Assembly (NCBI GenBank): GCA_031310005.1
Contig: CM062380.1
Coordinates: forward strand, 1,054,001 to 1,118,000
DNA: 64,000 bases
Direction of reading: 5' to 3'
Source: Dactylellina haptotyla
Lineage: Eukaryota; Ascomycota; Orbiliomycetes; Orbiliales; Orbiliaceae
Shown here one piece after another: positions 13,108 through 25,538 of the stretch. Both the position numbers and the translations under genes were made by a program. Under the pieces are notes generated by a model. The model was not told the origin of the DNA. It saw nothing but the letters and a program-made list of their open reading frames with translations, and searched no databases. Within the stretch, counting starts at the first letter, position 1. The number at the start of each line of letters is the position of its first letter.

Positions 13108-14593
13108 AGATTAAGCTTCAAGCTCGGGCACCTTTGGGATATACGAGCCGAAATGGGTATCCGGCACTTACGCGCTAGGTATTGTGTATCAAGCGTCGAT
13201 GGAGCCGCTTCCCCGCGCACCCGCCCCCCCGCATATAGCGAGAAACTCAACAGTTTTCAAACCTTATCTTCATTGGAAATCATTTATCACGAAATAGAAT
13301 ACAGCGGATAGTTTTTTGTGTGTATTTTACAAAGATGGCAAGCGGACAGTCATCCTGTCCATCTTGCCAACCCCTCATTGTCACAGGCGTTTTTTCGGGC
13401 TCTTTGCGATCCCATTTTCCAGCAACCTCTGTTACAAATGGGGTTGCATAATCTCGTCGTACATGTACATACAAGATACAAGCTAGAATTGACGGAGCTC
13501 CGAATGCAATTCCATTCAGCTATGCCCCTCCTCAGCCGTTCGTCTATCATGACGGCACTATCTCCCCACAGAAATGCGAACTCGATGCTGGCGGGTTGGG
13601 GTGTTGGCCGACTCGGCCCGGCTAATCTCGCACCTCCACCACCAGCCGAACGACCTGACCTCACTTTCCTTGTCCTATGCCGAAGCCGAAATTGAGGAGT
13701 TCCCACCTCCCGTGGTCGGCAAGTACGTAACAACTTCGGCATGTGCCGTTCAGATGTTTGCTTAACTGTTGAGATTAATTGAAACGTGAATGACCCGACC
13801 CATGCATGTCTGCAGGTGCGCCGCACAGGATCGCCAGCTAATTAGTCCGGGTGGCAGCAAGCTGGGGGGTTGAAGAAACGGCCCAATGGGTCCATTTCCC
13901 TTCACTTCCCCGCCCCCTCTCGATGCAATGCACAGAGGCGATTTTTCGAAATTGAGGAGAAGTCAAGAAAAAAACGTCGCGGTGTGCGCGGCCCACGCAC
14001 GGATATCTCGAGACCCGGCCCAGTGAAATGGCGCCCCAATATCATGGTTGATCTGTGCTAGTTGGAATGAGCTCGCTACCTCGGACCCCCATGGGACTCC
14101 CATCGAGGCTAGCTTCCGGGTACTTGGATACGCCCAAGAGCTTTAGCTCCAACCAAGTACCTTGCATCTTCGAAATTTCGGAGTAACGTAAACAGGAAAT
14201 TTCTTGATTCAACAAAAAATTTTCGCAATACGAAAAAGATCCCTTCGAGCGAGGGGAAGGAGAAGGCTTGCATGCATTTGATTTCATCCTATCAGAGCGG
14301 GCGAGATCAATTAAGGTTATCAAGAGACCCGAAACCCACTTTCCTGTACACCGCTATACCGCTATTATATTAAGTCCCCCACCATCCAGTTATGAGGATT
14401 TCAGCATCCACCTTTGTGTCCTAGCTCCCCTCAAAAGGAAGTCCATAAATTCAACGATTTCTCCCCGTGCGCGGTTCGCATTCTCTTGCAATTGACCTTG
14501 CGCCGGGCTTGCGTTTCACCAATACATATTTGTCTACAGCGTTTTCCCATTTGTTCACCGTTTTTCTAGGCCAATTGAGCCAGCGCAACCTCA
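13108..14593. other. Intergenic: promoter region of the Dal5-type permease
   Basis: 1.5 kb with no supported gene. The longest open frame (13350-13826, minus) has arginine/proline-rich composition without family motifs. The region should contain the promoter of the downstream permease. Confidence 0.5.
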
Positions 14594-16630
14594 ATGGGTA
14601 CCGAAACGCCACCGGGGCCGAAGGGCTTCGACGAACCAGTCAACGTGCGCGACTCGCTCTTCAAAGAACTTGGCGGCGACGCTGAAGTCGGCGCGGATAT
14701 CGCATCAGACGCAGAGGTGGACCGCATCTATACGTGAGTTGTCGTTTAACGAATTTTCCCGTTCTCCCAAAATGCCACAACGGCAACGCGGTGTAACCAT
14801 CGGAAACCTGGCAGCACCAACCAGGAACAAGGGGCGCTGGCTGAACTTCACTAACGTTGTGTTGGCCCACAATTTTATAGAAAGCTTGACCGCCGGATAA
14901 TCCCCGCCCTGTGGATTCTCTATTTCCTTTGCGCTGCCATCCGTTCCAATGTCGGCATTGCCTTGACTATGAATTCTGCCACTGGCGATTCATTGGGGCA
15001 GAAGCTTCATTTATCCGGCCACCAGATCAGTACCGGCTTGGCGCTCTTCTATGTGTGCTATGTCGTTTTCGACTTCCCGTCCAACCTGATAATGTCAAAG
15101 CTGAGCCCGCACGTCTGGCTCAGCCGTATCGTTTTGTGCGTGGGTATCGTTGGCGCCTGCCACGCTGCTCTGTCTGCCGCCTGGAACTTCTAGTAAGTAA
15201 ATATTTCTTGCATACACTTCGATTTAGTAAATGGAGATTAAAACCTTCGTTCTTGTATAGTTTGATCCGTGTCCTGTTGGGCATCGTCATCGCAGGCATG
15301 TGGCCTGGCATGTCCTACTATCTGACTCTCTTCTATCCTCCCTCTCGTACTGGCAAGCGTATCGGGTACTATTTCACTGCCGCCCAGGTTTCTGCCGCAG
15401 TCGTGGGGCTGGTATCTGCTGGTTTCCAGAAAATGAACGGATACGGGGGCCTGAGTGGGTTCGAATGGATGTTCCTCATCTACGGTCTCATCACCGTGAT
15501 CGATGCCGTCCTTCTTCTCTGGTGGTTGCCAGATCGTCCTTTACCGCCTGGAGAAACACGACACCGCAGGTGGTATTATAAATACCTGCCTCGTCAGGTT
15601 CCAGCGTTTACCAGCGAGAGGGATCAGAAGGTGCATTACGAGGAGATGACAAGAGTGTATCATGCACCTCCGTGGACGGCGAAGGATCTGGCGAAGGTCA
15701 TGATGGACTGGCGTATCTGGCCGTTGACGTTGATGTACTTTGGAGTTGTGGGAGTTGGTATCGGAGTGCAGAATTACGGAACACTCATCATTCGGTCGAC
15801 GAATCCGAAGCTTACGAGTGTGCAGTTGAGTTTGTTGTTCGCGCCTATCTGGGTTGTAAGTTAACTGGCTACATCCCCAAAGACTTTCTCGGTAACAGAT
15901 GGAGAGAGGGAGGTTTTATAATGTCCAACGCTAACCGACTGTATAGATGGACTTGATTGCAATTTTGATTGCCATGCCGTTGTCTGATCGCTTCAACTCG
16001 AAGAGAGCTTACATATTTGCCTTTGGATGCATGGTTCAGATTGCCGGCCTCTCCATGACGACGTTCGCAACCGCCCCGTGGACTAGATATGGCGGCTTGT
16101 TGGTGGTAGGCGCGGGCCTTGGACCAACGACTCCGAACGTCATGGTTTGGACCAAGTAAGTGATTTTGTGGTGTGCACGACAGAGTATTCCGGAAGTCCA
16201 CAGTGGCTAATGATATATCTTTGTAGTGAAATCTTTTCCCGACGGCATGGAGAAGTCGGGGTTGCCGCTGCCACCGCGCTGGTTTCCGGGCTAGGAAACT
16301 TGGGATCTGTTACCACTGTTAGTATAGTTTTCCCGTCGGTTACATTTGTTTTCCCCGTAGACTTTTGAATGCTGATAAAGATTGAACGAAAAGACCTACG
16401 CACTCTACACAGGTTGGGCAAGTGACAATGTCCCAGGGCCGCGACAGTACCGCAAGAGTAACACCGTCATGATGGGAATCCTGGGCATGAGCATTCTGAG
16501 CAGTTTCACTCTGAAGGCGCTGTTATACTTCTTCGACGACAAGACAGTGCAGGAGAACCCGGAGAACATGGATCGCGCGGCCAAGAGGGAGTTGGAGAGA
16601 GGCGAAAGGGGATGGGGCCGGTCGAAGTGA
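14594..16630 (+). CDS. MFS permease, Dal5/Tna1-like (anion:cation symporter) family
   Basis: Plasma-membrane transporter of the fungal Dal5-like group, whose members carry allantoate, nicotinate, pantothenate, biotin and similar organic anions. Six exons, 14594-14733, 14881-15192, 15261-15855, 15947-16155, 16227-16317 and 16394-16630, sum to 1584 bp, 527 residues. Typical stretches are VVFDFPSNLIM, GIVIAGMWPGMSYYLTLFYP, GFEWMFLIYG and GNLGSVTTTYALYTGW. About 12 membrane helices are expected. The start ATG gives a short hydrophilic N terminus ending in SDAEVDRIYTKLDRRIIPALW, as usual in this family. The last acceptor (GAAAAG before ACCTAC) is the least certain. The substrate cannot be assigned. 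Confidence 0.88.
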
Positions 16631-17654
16631 TCGAGGGTTTGCTGTACTGTTCGCTTTATGGTGGCTAAAATTCATTTGTCGCGGTAGATCTTTAATGCTG
16701 GAAGTATATACAATATAATAAAAAGAGTTTTCTGACCTTTGACCTCGTTTTTGGAGCCGATTTCTCGTGTAGTGGTCGCGTCGATGAGAAATACCAACTC
16801 TCTGAACGTGAAGGATCCACCGAATTTTCTGTGCCGCAATGGTCGCCTTACGAAAGCATACGTCGAGAACTTTTGCTAAGTGCTAAGCAAATACGCCGGG
16901 TAACTACAGGGAAGAGGCAGGAGCGTCTCTCGAGACAGAAAGACAACGTTAGTGGGTTTACGATTAAAGCCCATTTGTTTTGGTGTCTACGAGTTCAGCG
17001 TAGGCGAGCCCAGAAGCGGGTGGTTGGTATGGATGAACAACAAACCCGATTTAAACGTGCTTGAAACGCCAGCTGCAGCGCTGCAGCAAGAAATTACGGG
17101 TCGTGCGGGCGGCTCCTCTTCTAACGCAATCCTTGCGTTTTCTGCTACTTTAAAAGGGCAAAATTGGGAGACAGAAATGGCATTCTCATGGAAGCGAGTG
17201 CCGTGGAATGTTGCAAAAGAGACGATGGGCTCCGACTGGATCTTCCAAAGTTACATTCATAGCCAAGATAGTTTAATTACTCGACGGCTTTCGGGGGGAA
17301 GGAATCCTCGAAAGATGCTCCCTGTTTTCTCGAGGATTTGTGTGAAGAAGAAGCACCCTCGCGGGTACGGTTGTCAAAACTCCTAGAATATTTGGGGCTG
17401 GACCGTGGCCTCCCTACCAGCACATGCCGGACTCTCCCACTGGAACTGTGCAATTCTGCTCCAACTGCGAGCCACTAATGCCGCCGAGGAAGCCAGAAAG
17501 TTAGGCACATCCTCACCTTCCTTTTTCGCCAGTGTTATTGCTGTCTACAGCGGCGCCCGAGCCCGGTAAACATTCCATACGCCTACAGAGAAGCCGTGCC
17601 GCACCCTCCTACCCGCCGATATCATTCACGAAGCAGCAAACAAATTCAAGATGT
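16631..17654. other. Intergenic / possible relic sequence
   Basis: No intact gene. An open frame at 16952-17386 (plus, 144 codons) has no family motif and no splice context. The right part (17400-17650) has protein-like stretches broken by stops on the minus strand and may be the downstream end of the decayed gene at 17.7-18.3 kb. Confidence 0.4.
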
Positions 17655-18283
17655 TTTCTGGATGAACCTAAATGGGTCTGAACCCCAGTTCACTGGTGGC
17701 TGGGGTGCGTACAGATAAGCAGCGTACCACAAACCGCCCCCAGTCGATGTCGGCACGCTTGCCCATGCCAGGAGCTACCGCTAAACCATTGAATGGCAGA
17801 GTTTCGTTAGTGCCAGCGCCGCTAAAGGCATCGCACTATCAAAAAGATACCTGACCACCCAAATCCGTTGCTTTAGTAGATCGTGAGGCAAGGATGTCGG
17901 GGGTCGCTGCGTCCGCCCTCCCAATTTCGAGATATTTCCCTAGATGTCTCTGTTAACACATGGCACCGAAATTTTAAGCAGAAGAGAAATACATTAGTAA
18001 AACGGCAGATGATTTAGACAGTCCAGTATTCCTTATACGTAGCCAAGTAACCACCGGCCGCCCCGGCCTGAATACTGTCCACAAAGAACATTCGAGTAAG
18101 GATAAGCGTCAAAACGCGAACGCGGACGACCCAGATTTTTGTTTTCGAGCCTGCCCTTAATCCAACCTGAACCGCTGCCCGGATTTCCCCCAAATCCTCA
18201 CCCTCCTTGGTTCTTCTCCTCAAATGAACTGGCTCTACAATCATCCTTTCCCGTATACAACTTCTCTTCTTCTCATCCACCAT
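17655..18283 (-). pseudogene. Decayed gene of unknown family
   Basis: Minus-strand reading gives protein-like segments in one consistent frame. The first (18283-18016) ends AAGGYLATYKEYWT. It can be joined in phase 0, through an intron with branch TACTAAT and acceptor TTAACAG, to a second segment containing GKYLEIGRADAATPDIL. After two consecutive stops (TGA TAG) the same frame resumes with GTNETLPFNGLAVAPGMGKR and ends SELGFRPI. Resumption of a sensible frame right after the stops suggests a broken gene rather than chance. The donor of the intron (GTCTAA) is also poor. I do not recognise the family. Confidence 0.3.
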
Positions 18284-21200
18284 ACCAGTGGTCCTCGCTT
18301 CATCTATGCTTTTCGAGTGCCTCTATCTTCCTCTTCGTGTGAATGAATACCTCTTGTCCTATTCAGACATTAGTCCTAGCCGATAATATCGCTAAGCAAT
18401 GCCCTCATAACTACAAAATTATCCAAAATGCAAGACTTCCGCCTCCGACTTCCGAGTGTCGACACCTGAATAGCGTCTTTGTCGATTCGAAGCCAAGATG
18501 ACACTACATCTCTCCTCAATCTCAATCTTCGATCACTCGCCTCGTATCCTTTCTATCTATCTCGGTCTCGGGATAATCGACTGCTTCCTTAATAAGGAAG
18601 ACGAGTTGTTACGTGACACGCTCGACGGCAATACCACCAAAAAATCGAGATTCTCATAAGGGATGACCGCTAGCACCCGGATCAGTAGACCTCCCACCAA
18701 GTTCTCTTGTCTGTTTCTTCGCTTGGAAACCGTCAGAGCCAACTAGAATCATCATCGAAGGTCCTGAGGCCCTCACAGGTCTCTCTCTGGGCCTCTGTGC
18801 TGCCACCTCTCACCCCTGCTTCACTTTACGGTCCTCGCGAAGTAGGTGTGCACCGTAGACAAACGCGTTCATCTTGACCTAAATAACTAACTTAATCAAG
18901 TATTCTTATAGTCTCAACGTCGAATTTTCGAAACCAGTTCGCTTTCCATGCTGCATGGCATCGTTAATCCAGCCTACGCTCTGCGATTTTTCGGCCAGCA
19001 CCTGACAAATAACAACTTTGCCCTCTTGGGCAGCAAATGGATGAACGACTTCGCCAAAAGTGCCACCGCCCGCCTCGTATCTATTCGCACTCGATTTGAC
19101 TACGAGGAAGCCTTTCCACCTTCGTGCATCGCCTGATCTTGCAAGAGCAAGCCAAATGATTTACAACAGAAATATATACTCGTTTCTGCACAAATGTTCA
19201 CAAAATGAAATGCGTTGTTGCTCAGCCTTGTTATTGGGTGGATTTATAACAGGCGCCAGGCTTGCCAATTTGGGACGAGGGAGGCTTCGCCATGGAGGCG
19301 TCTTTGGTAGGAAGATTCATTCTTACCGGCATGATGGCCAGTCAGTTGACGGAACACGTATGCTAATGCTTACAATACAGTCTTCGAACAATTGCAATAT
19401 CTCAATTGACCGCTGGGGCCTCTGTCACGCTGGCAATTGCATATTCCCGACCGTCTGGTCAACAGCTGCATCCAGGGTGCCCGGTTACAACTGTAGATTA
19501 TGCAACAAAGTCGCAAACTCCATCCCGGTGTATCGAATGTCAACCGGGTGTACCCTTGAGCAATCTGTCAGTCGGTGTTGGGAAATACGGGTCTGGACTG
19601 GGTGCGGGTTGTGTCTCGATGGAGGGATCCGGGAGCGTATCGGCGAGAGAGGATGGAAAGGAACCGGATTTGCTGGGTCTTCTTCCTGGGTGAGTTCCAC
19701 GTGAGCCCATATCCCGGCCCCAAATAAATGCAAGGGAAAGTCAACCTCCCCGGAGCGACGAACAGTCAACAGGTATCGATGCCAAGTTGAGAGCCGAAGT
19801 TATCTATTATCTAGGTCTCTTTCGCAATTTTTATCTCAACCAAAGCTTCTAGGATATTATTTATTGTTCATGAAGAAGCAGCGCTCGATTTGCGGGCGGA
19901 GACGCTGCGAGCAGCACTGAACAGTATCTTGCTAGTATTCATTACAAAGCAGGCATCGAGCCTCTATTGGCTATATTGTTGGAAGCCCGGATAGCGCCCC
20001 TGGAAGGACTCTCCCCGACGAACCACCCTGACTCGAAAGCTTGTTCCACCTCGGGCCAGGCCGAAACATGAACTTCAACGCGAAAGTTGTGTGTTATTTT
20101 ACTTACTACAATCCTCTGGGGGCGTGCTTCGTAGAAAACTTTAGCTGTTAATATAATTGGCATGTTTACTGTATCGCGATTTTTATTTTGAAGGGTTTTT
20201 TTGACCTAATATCCTCTTGGGAGACGGTGTTCTGTAATTACGTACATAGCATCAGGCTGGTTCGTAGTAACTTGTATTTTTCCTCAGATTGTTTTGTGCG
20301 GTCAGGTCCTTAATGGGACTGCGACCGCAAAAACCGTTTGTGTTGGGAAGCATCGGCGATAATAATGTGCGTGTATACTGGATGCGCGACATCGCCCTCC
20401 ACGAAAGGATCGAATGTGCTCTCGGAAAAAACCGCTGCGCCTTTCCAGACAAGATAAGCGGATACATATTCGCCGGGCAAAAGCCGAACTATTTTCCTTC
20501 TGTTGTCCGAACTTCAGTGTATTTCACTGTGAGTGTCAAAATCAATTGTATTTTTCGTCACATCAGCAACAATTTTAGCACAGAATCTTCGAGTAAGAAA
20601 AAGGTACGCCCGTGCATCATGCGTATGCAAAACAAACGCAACATTCACATCACTTAACAGCTGGCGAATTATAGCCTTTTTTAATTATCTCCGACGGATC
20701 GTTGCCTTGCTCTTAGCAAGGCGGAGAATATCTCGACTCAAGGTACTAATATATAGACATATCAGATTCGAGGGCATACCAGGGCACAGAGATGGGGTGG
20801 CGTCGTCCCGTTGTGGGCAGTCCAAGCGTGCCGATATCAAGACAACAGGGCTCATCCTTTCCGTCGTCCTATTTCTGGTGTATCGTGTGCCGTCTCATCC
20901 AAGACGCCCTCGCTGTTGGGTTCTATCACAAAGTGATATGATGAGAGGATTTCTGTGACATCGCTTACTAGGTGGGGTCTTTGTCGTGTTTTTGGAATCA
21001 AAGTGGGTCTTTGTGCGACACAAAGTCTTGCAAGCGTGATATCGATACGTTCTATGCTTCAAGCTCTCGTGTGCTATAGATGATGTAGCTGCATGGAAAT
21101 TTCTAGCGATGCTGTAAATTAGAATAGAACTGATATATCAACTGCCAATGATAAAGGCGGATCGAATGATTGTTACTACCTCGTCAATTGACCAAAGACA

Positions 21201-21850
21201 ACCAAGAACCCTTGCACTTCCGGGCATCGTTGGCTGCCCGAGCCGCTCGAAAAAAAAAACAAAATTTGCTCGTGAATATGCAGCTAGGGGTAAACAGTAG
21301 CCTGTAGGTTCGAGATCTGGGTTTGTACCTACTGAGGATCTGCAGGCTCCCCATTGCTGCCCTTGCTGGTCATCGTTTTGCTGCTTCAGGCCAGGTATGC
21401 TCCTCCCAGCAGCATTTTCCTCTCACTGCTATTTTGAGGTTGCTGAAAAAAGTTGCCACCAACTGCGCGCAGGCGCAGGGAGGTTACCGTTTAGAGTGTT
21501 TCGAGATATAATCCACTCCTTGGCGGGCACTCAGATCCTTCGCGAAAAAGTCAAACACTCCTTCCCAAACTCTCAGGACTTACTCGTGTTAACTGCCATG
21601 TCTTTAGCTCAGGCCTCGCATATGCGCGCATGGGTTTGATGATCTAGACCGATATTTGGCAACGCTTTCATCGGTGGGGACTCTTCCATTCCAAATGACC
21701 TCTCATCATCACAAATTTGAGCCTCAGTTATATGGCAAATTGTTGAGCATTATGGCGAAGATGCTCTCCGGAATCCCGAAGCGCGGCGTGTAAGCTCTCC
21801 TCTCTTGGTTCCTTAAAATTCACCCCCGCAAAGGATTAGAGACAGATGGC
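18284..21850. other. Sparse region with uncertain open frames
   Basis: No gene I can support. Around 19292-19920 several overlapping frames are open and there are good-looking splice signals: donor GTAGGA at about 19307, branch TGCTAAT with acceptor ATACAG at about 19380, and GTGAGT at about 19690. No frame gives a recognisable product. A 20313-20529 frame starting MGLRPQKPFV and followed by a GTGAGT donor is also protein-like but unassigned. The rest appears to be AT-rich spacer. Confidence 0.35.
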
Positions 21851-21852
21851 GG

Positions 21853-21862
21853 GTATAAATAG
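21853..21862 (+). promoter_or_regulatory. TATA box of the orphan gene at 22018
   Basis: GGGTATAAATAGGGG, 160 bp before the ATG. The AGGGG overlapping its right end would fit a stress-response element. The following leader is pyrimidine-rich (TTCTTCTTCC, TCTTCTCTC). Confidence 0.65.
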
Positions 21863-22017
21863 GGGATTCGAATCTCAACTGATGGGATCTCGAGAATCAT
21901 ACCCTGACCACCAAGCGACAGTATTACCAACAGCCTTCTTCTTCCTTTGATTTCAGATCTTCTCTCTTGACAGCCAACTGTTGCATCTTTTCCCGAGTCC
22001 TTGTTCAGTTTTCGAGC

Positions 22018-22651
22018 ATGTCTTATCAAGGTGGCTCGGGGCAGGATGGTAAGGGGGGTGATTTTAACAATACCGATGAAGCGAAGCTCATTGCTCAAGA
22101 AGAGGTAGGTGACAATGTACTCGGCATATAAGCAGTTGCAGATTCGACAGTTATACATTACTAACCATTGTTAATTCGGCAAGATTCCGACTACCAGAGC
22201 TCGTTCTGAACCTCAGGAACTATTAATCAGCACGTCCTCCTCTAGCACAGCCGCGCGCATTCTGAATGTGTGTGCTGGTATTGCAAGCGCAGATCTCGAG
22301 CAGGACGTGACAGCGCTGGTGAGGAACGGCGGAGAAAACATTCTACCATCTAGGGGTGACTTGGAGGATAGAGGAGATGCTGTTAGCTCTTTAGCAATGC
22401 CCACAGAGCTAAGCGATTTGCTTGACAGCACGCCTGGTTCCATCGCCTCTGGAGACGGCAACCCATTGAAATTAGATGGAGAAGGCGAGGAGGCACCTTG
22501 TGCTCATGGATCAGCAACTAAGAACCGACTTGGCTACATATTTGGCAGAGCGAAGTGCGGGTGCATAAGAACGGACGGAGACTACGACCCGAACATGGCA
22601 GTGATTCTACCGCCTGAATATATCGGCATTCAAGATCCTGAAAAATCGTGA
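22018..22651 (+). CDS. Orphan two-exon protein with C-terminal CGC motif
   Basis: Exons 22018-22104 and 22184-22651 encode 184 residues; the intron is phase 0 with GTAGGT donor, TACTAAC branch and AAG acceptor. The protein is hydrophilic, rich in G, S, D and E, and begins MSYQGGSGQDGKGGDFNNTD. The C-terminal part contains EEAPCAHGSATKN, then IFGRAKCGCIRTDGDYD and ILPPEYIGIQDP. There is no signal peptide or membrane helix. A strong TATA box 160 bp upstream and a single phase-0 intron after a short first exon resemble the small CGC genes at 39.8, 41.2 and 49.2 kb, but the rest of the sequence cannot be aligned with them by eye. Function unknown. Confidence 0.65.
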
Positions 22652-25358
22652 AGGAGAAATCGGGGAACGCGCGGGAGTGTTCTGCTTGTTCCGAGAGATG
22701 GTTGTGAGTGTATTTAAATCGGATTTATTAATACTTGGTATACTAATTTTGCTCAGCAAGCATCCATTTTTAGCGCATCGGAGCATACCGAGTCGACGGC
22801 CATTCTCAAAAACAGTGTCTCTATTGGACAGACCCTTCCCACTAAGGGGTCTGCTTGTCAAAGATATCGACAATGTGACCCTTCAGTCACAAAAGTTTAT
22901 ATTCATCTTTCTTACATATCGTCAAATAAGCTGCTCTAGTCTTTCCTTTCAGAATTACCCTTTAAAGAGCAATCAAACGAGACTCAAAAATATATATTTC
23001 TGATTATTATCTTGTTTGTGGGACATTTTATTGCAATAACTTCGCTCATTAATTCACTCTTCTATTTTCTGATACCTGGTGTACTCAGTATGCCTACCTA
23101 ACCCCCAAACGCGGCTGCCTTGTTCAAGGTGTCTAATCCTACTCTCGAGCGGAATATCAATAAAACTCAGGGGGTGAGATATAAAGCAAATCATATGCAG
23201 CTGTTTGACTGCTATCGAGACCGTACAAATCTTATATTGAAAGTTCAGACTAAACAGTTGCTTCCATTCGCCTCCGTCTCTCTATCTGGGATGCCTAGAT
23301 ACATCTGTAATATTAGTGTTCCAATAGCAAGCCGTGCCTGATAGAGGCCAGAACGCGGCCGATACCAATATTCAATCGTATTCCTTGGTTTGCGAGCCAA
23401 TAGATATAAAAAGCCACGATAATTACAGCCACAGGCGTATCTTGCCAACCCGTCTTGGAAATATAGTATTTTCAAATTTTCAGCATTCTCCTTTTGTTGT
23501 CCACAATCGAACTTCACGAGTGAAGGCACCACCACGTGGAAAACGGGAAAGGGGTCAACGTGCCGTTCCTTGCCAAGGCGGGTCGGATCACGATATCCGG
23601 GAATGGAGAAAAAGGAGAGGCCTCCCCAACATGTCTCATAATGGGTATCTGCTGATTGATTTTGATAACGGTTCGCGGGCTGCCGCCTTCGCTTGCGGCC
23701 TAGCTGGTCGTAACGTTATTTCAAAACATTCGATGCATGCGATATTTCTTTTCTTCACCGAAAACAAGTTCAGCGTCTGTTTGATTTTTACGAGACGGAC
23801 TATTCCTGTTATCGTCTGTGGCTTTACCAGGAGCTGAAACCTAAATTATTGAGAGGCTAGGGATTACATCTATTTTTCAAAGTCTGGTTACGATATTGCA
23901 TTTTTCAATATATCGCACAGCAGTACAAATATTGCAACTCGGTCGGAGCAAGGAGCCAAAACTCGACAGTTGTCAACCAACCAGAGCCCAGCTAGAGCTT
24001 TCAAGATTAGGTGGGATTCCTTGACACAGCCTCACGGGATGGCGAATCAGATGGCCGTCTCGCGAGATTCCACCCTTTCTACGGACATTACTTGTGGCCC
24101 CTTTCTTAGCCTTCCGCGATCGCGATCTGTACCAATAATAAGGCTCCCATGTTACACAAACGCCACTCGACGTGGCATCTCTAGACGATTATTTGAAGAT
24201 ATGGAATGCAGAAGGACCTTTAATCTCACGTCTTTTCTTTTTCCATACCTAGTTAGCTAGTTCGGGCCATCCAAGAAGTAGAAACATGAGGGAATAAGTA
24301 ACAGCGGCAAAGTACTAAAGTCTAGACCCAAATACGTGATATACAAGGCGCACTCTTACTTCTTCATATTACTTGGTGCATAGTATGAGGCAGCAGCGAC
24401 TTGGATTCTTCTTTGTCTAACCCAGACCCACCTACCCGGTTCACTCTCCATGCAGAGTGACAAGTGGCGGTAAGAAAGGTAACTCTGAATTGGCGGTTAG
24501 CAACTATTAAAATTAACCGTAAGGCTCCTGCATACGCATATACATACCAACAACAATCGTATCGCAAGGCTGAGTTGTTTAACGCGCCGTTTGCATGAAA
24601 TGGAATGCAGCGGAATTGATCTGGAAAATAGGAAGGAGTCTATGCATGGCTATTTGTGCGTGAGATCGAAGACCACGGTTACATATTTATGTGTATCACC
24701 TTTTTGAAGAGGAATGCACGAGATCTCAAAAGTGTGTCTGTAGGTAGTTAGCCGTCGTCGTCTACAAATCCATGAATGCAAATTCACGCCTCTAGTGGTC
24801 ACATTAGTACCATTCAAAGAATACCATGATAATCACGAAACAAATGTACTCAACTATAGTTAGTTATAGCCTCAAACCTGGACCCTTCGACGCGAGGGTT
24901 AATTCCATCTGGAATCAAAATACTTTCACCATGCACTAAAGGGTATCTCCGAAACAGCGAAATTTGTTGGAAGATCGATAATTATCACAGTATTATTCAA
25001 GTTTTTGGTTTACGTCCATTTTCATATTTCATCGCACATCCTAGTATCCCGCCATTAGGTACCAAAGGCTTATAAAAGCTAGCAACGATTCCTATGGCGC
25101 GATATTTCGATACTAAAGTTATTTCACCTATCCTACCATACGAACGCCAATATCTCTAATTTCTCCTGAAAACCAATTATTCATACTCGATCCTATCCTC
25201 AATTTCATCAGTCTCCTGTCTCAGAGCTAGAGACTTAACAACGAATAACTCTCAGGTGGCATAATAAACTCCCGAGGTATTCTCCCAATTCACGGCCTTT
25301 ATGATAAATTCAGTTGATATTCACGGAGTCTCAAGTTAGATCGGAAGCAAAAGTCGAC
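22652..25358. other. Intergenic, AT-rich
   Basis: 2.7 kb with no supported gene. The 23334-23837 plus-strand frame (167 codons) lacks family motifs, promoter signals and coding-like composition. Nothing else recognised. Confidence 0.45.
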
Positions 25359-25538
25359 ATGGATAAAAATACATTCAAAGAAGAGTCGCGAGTTGAAGAT
25401 ACTCGCAACTCTAGCGATTGCTACCAAAACTCTCCCGAAGTTTCTGGCAACGGTATTTGTGAACCGGAAACGCCATCCACCAATCGGCCACCTCAAAAGT
25501 CTCCACCCACCGATCAAAACGACACCGAACGACCTTAA
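25359..25538 (+). CDS. Possible small hydrophilic protein, 59 residues
   Basis: An ATG-started frame beginning MDKNTFKEESRVEDTRN, rich in S, T, N, P and charged residues and ending QNDTERP. The composition is more protein-like than the surrounding frames, and a TATA-like CTTATAAAAG lies at about 25068-25077. No family, no splice signal needed, no signal peptide. It may equally be chance; a second overlapping frame at 25393-25605 is also open. Confidence 0.25.
   Translation: MDKNTFKEESRVEDTRNSSDCYQNSPEVSGNGICEPETPSTNRPPQKSPPTDQNDTERP

Noticed and set aside
13350-13826. 158-codon minus-strand open frame
   Set aside because: Arg/Pro-rich, no motif, in a promoter region; overlapping frames are open on the other strand as well.
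23334-23837. 167-codon plus-strand open frame
   Set aside because: No domain, no promoter or splice context, unnatural amino-acid mix.
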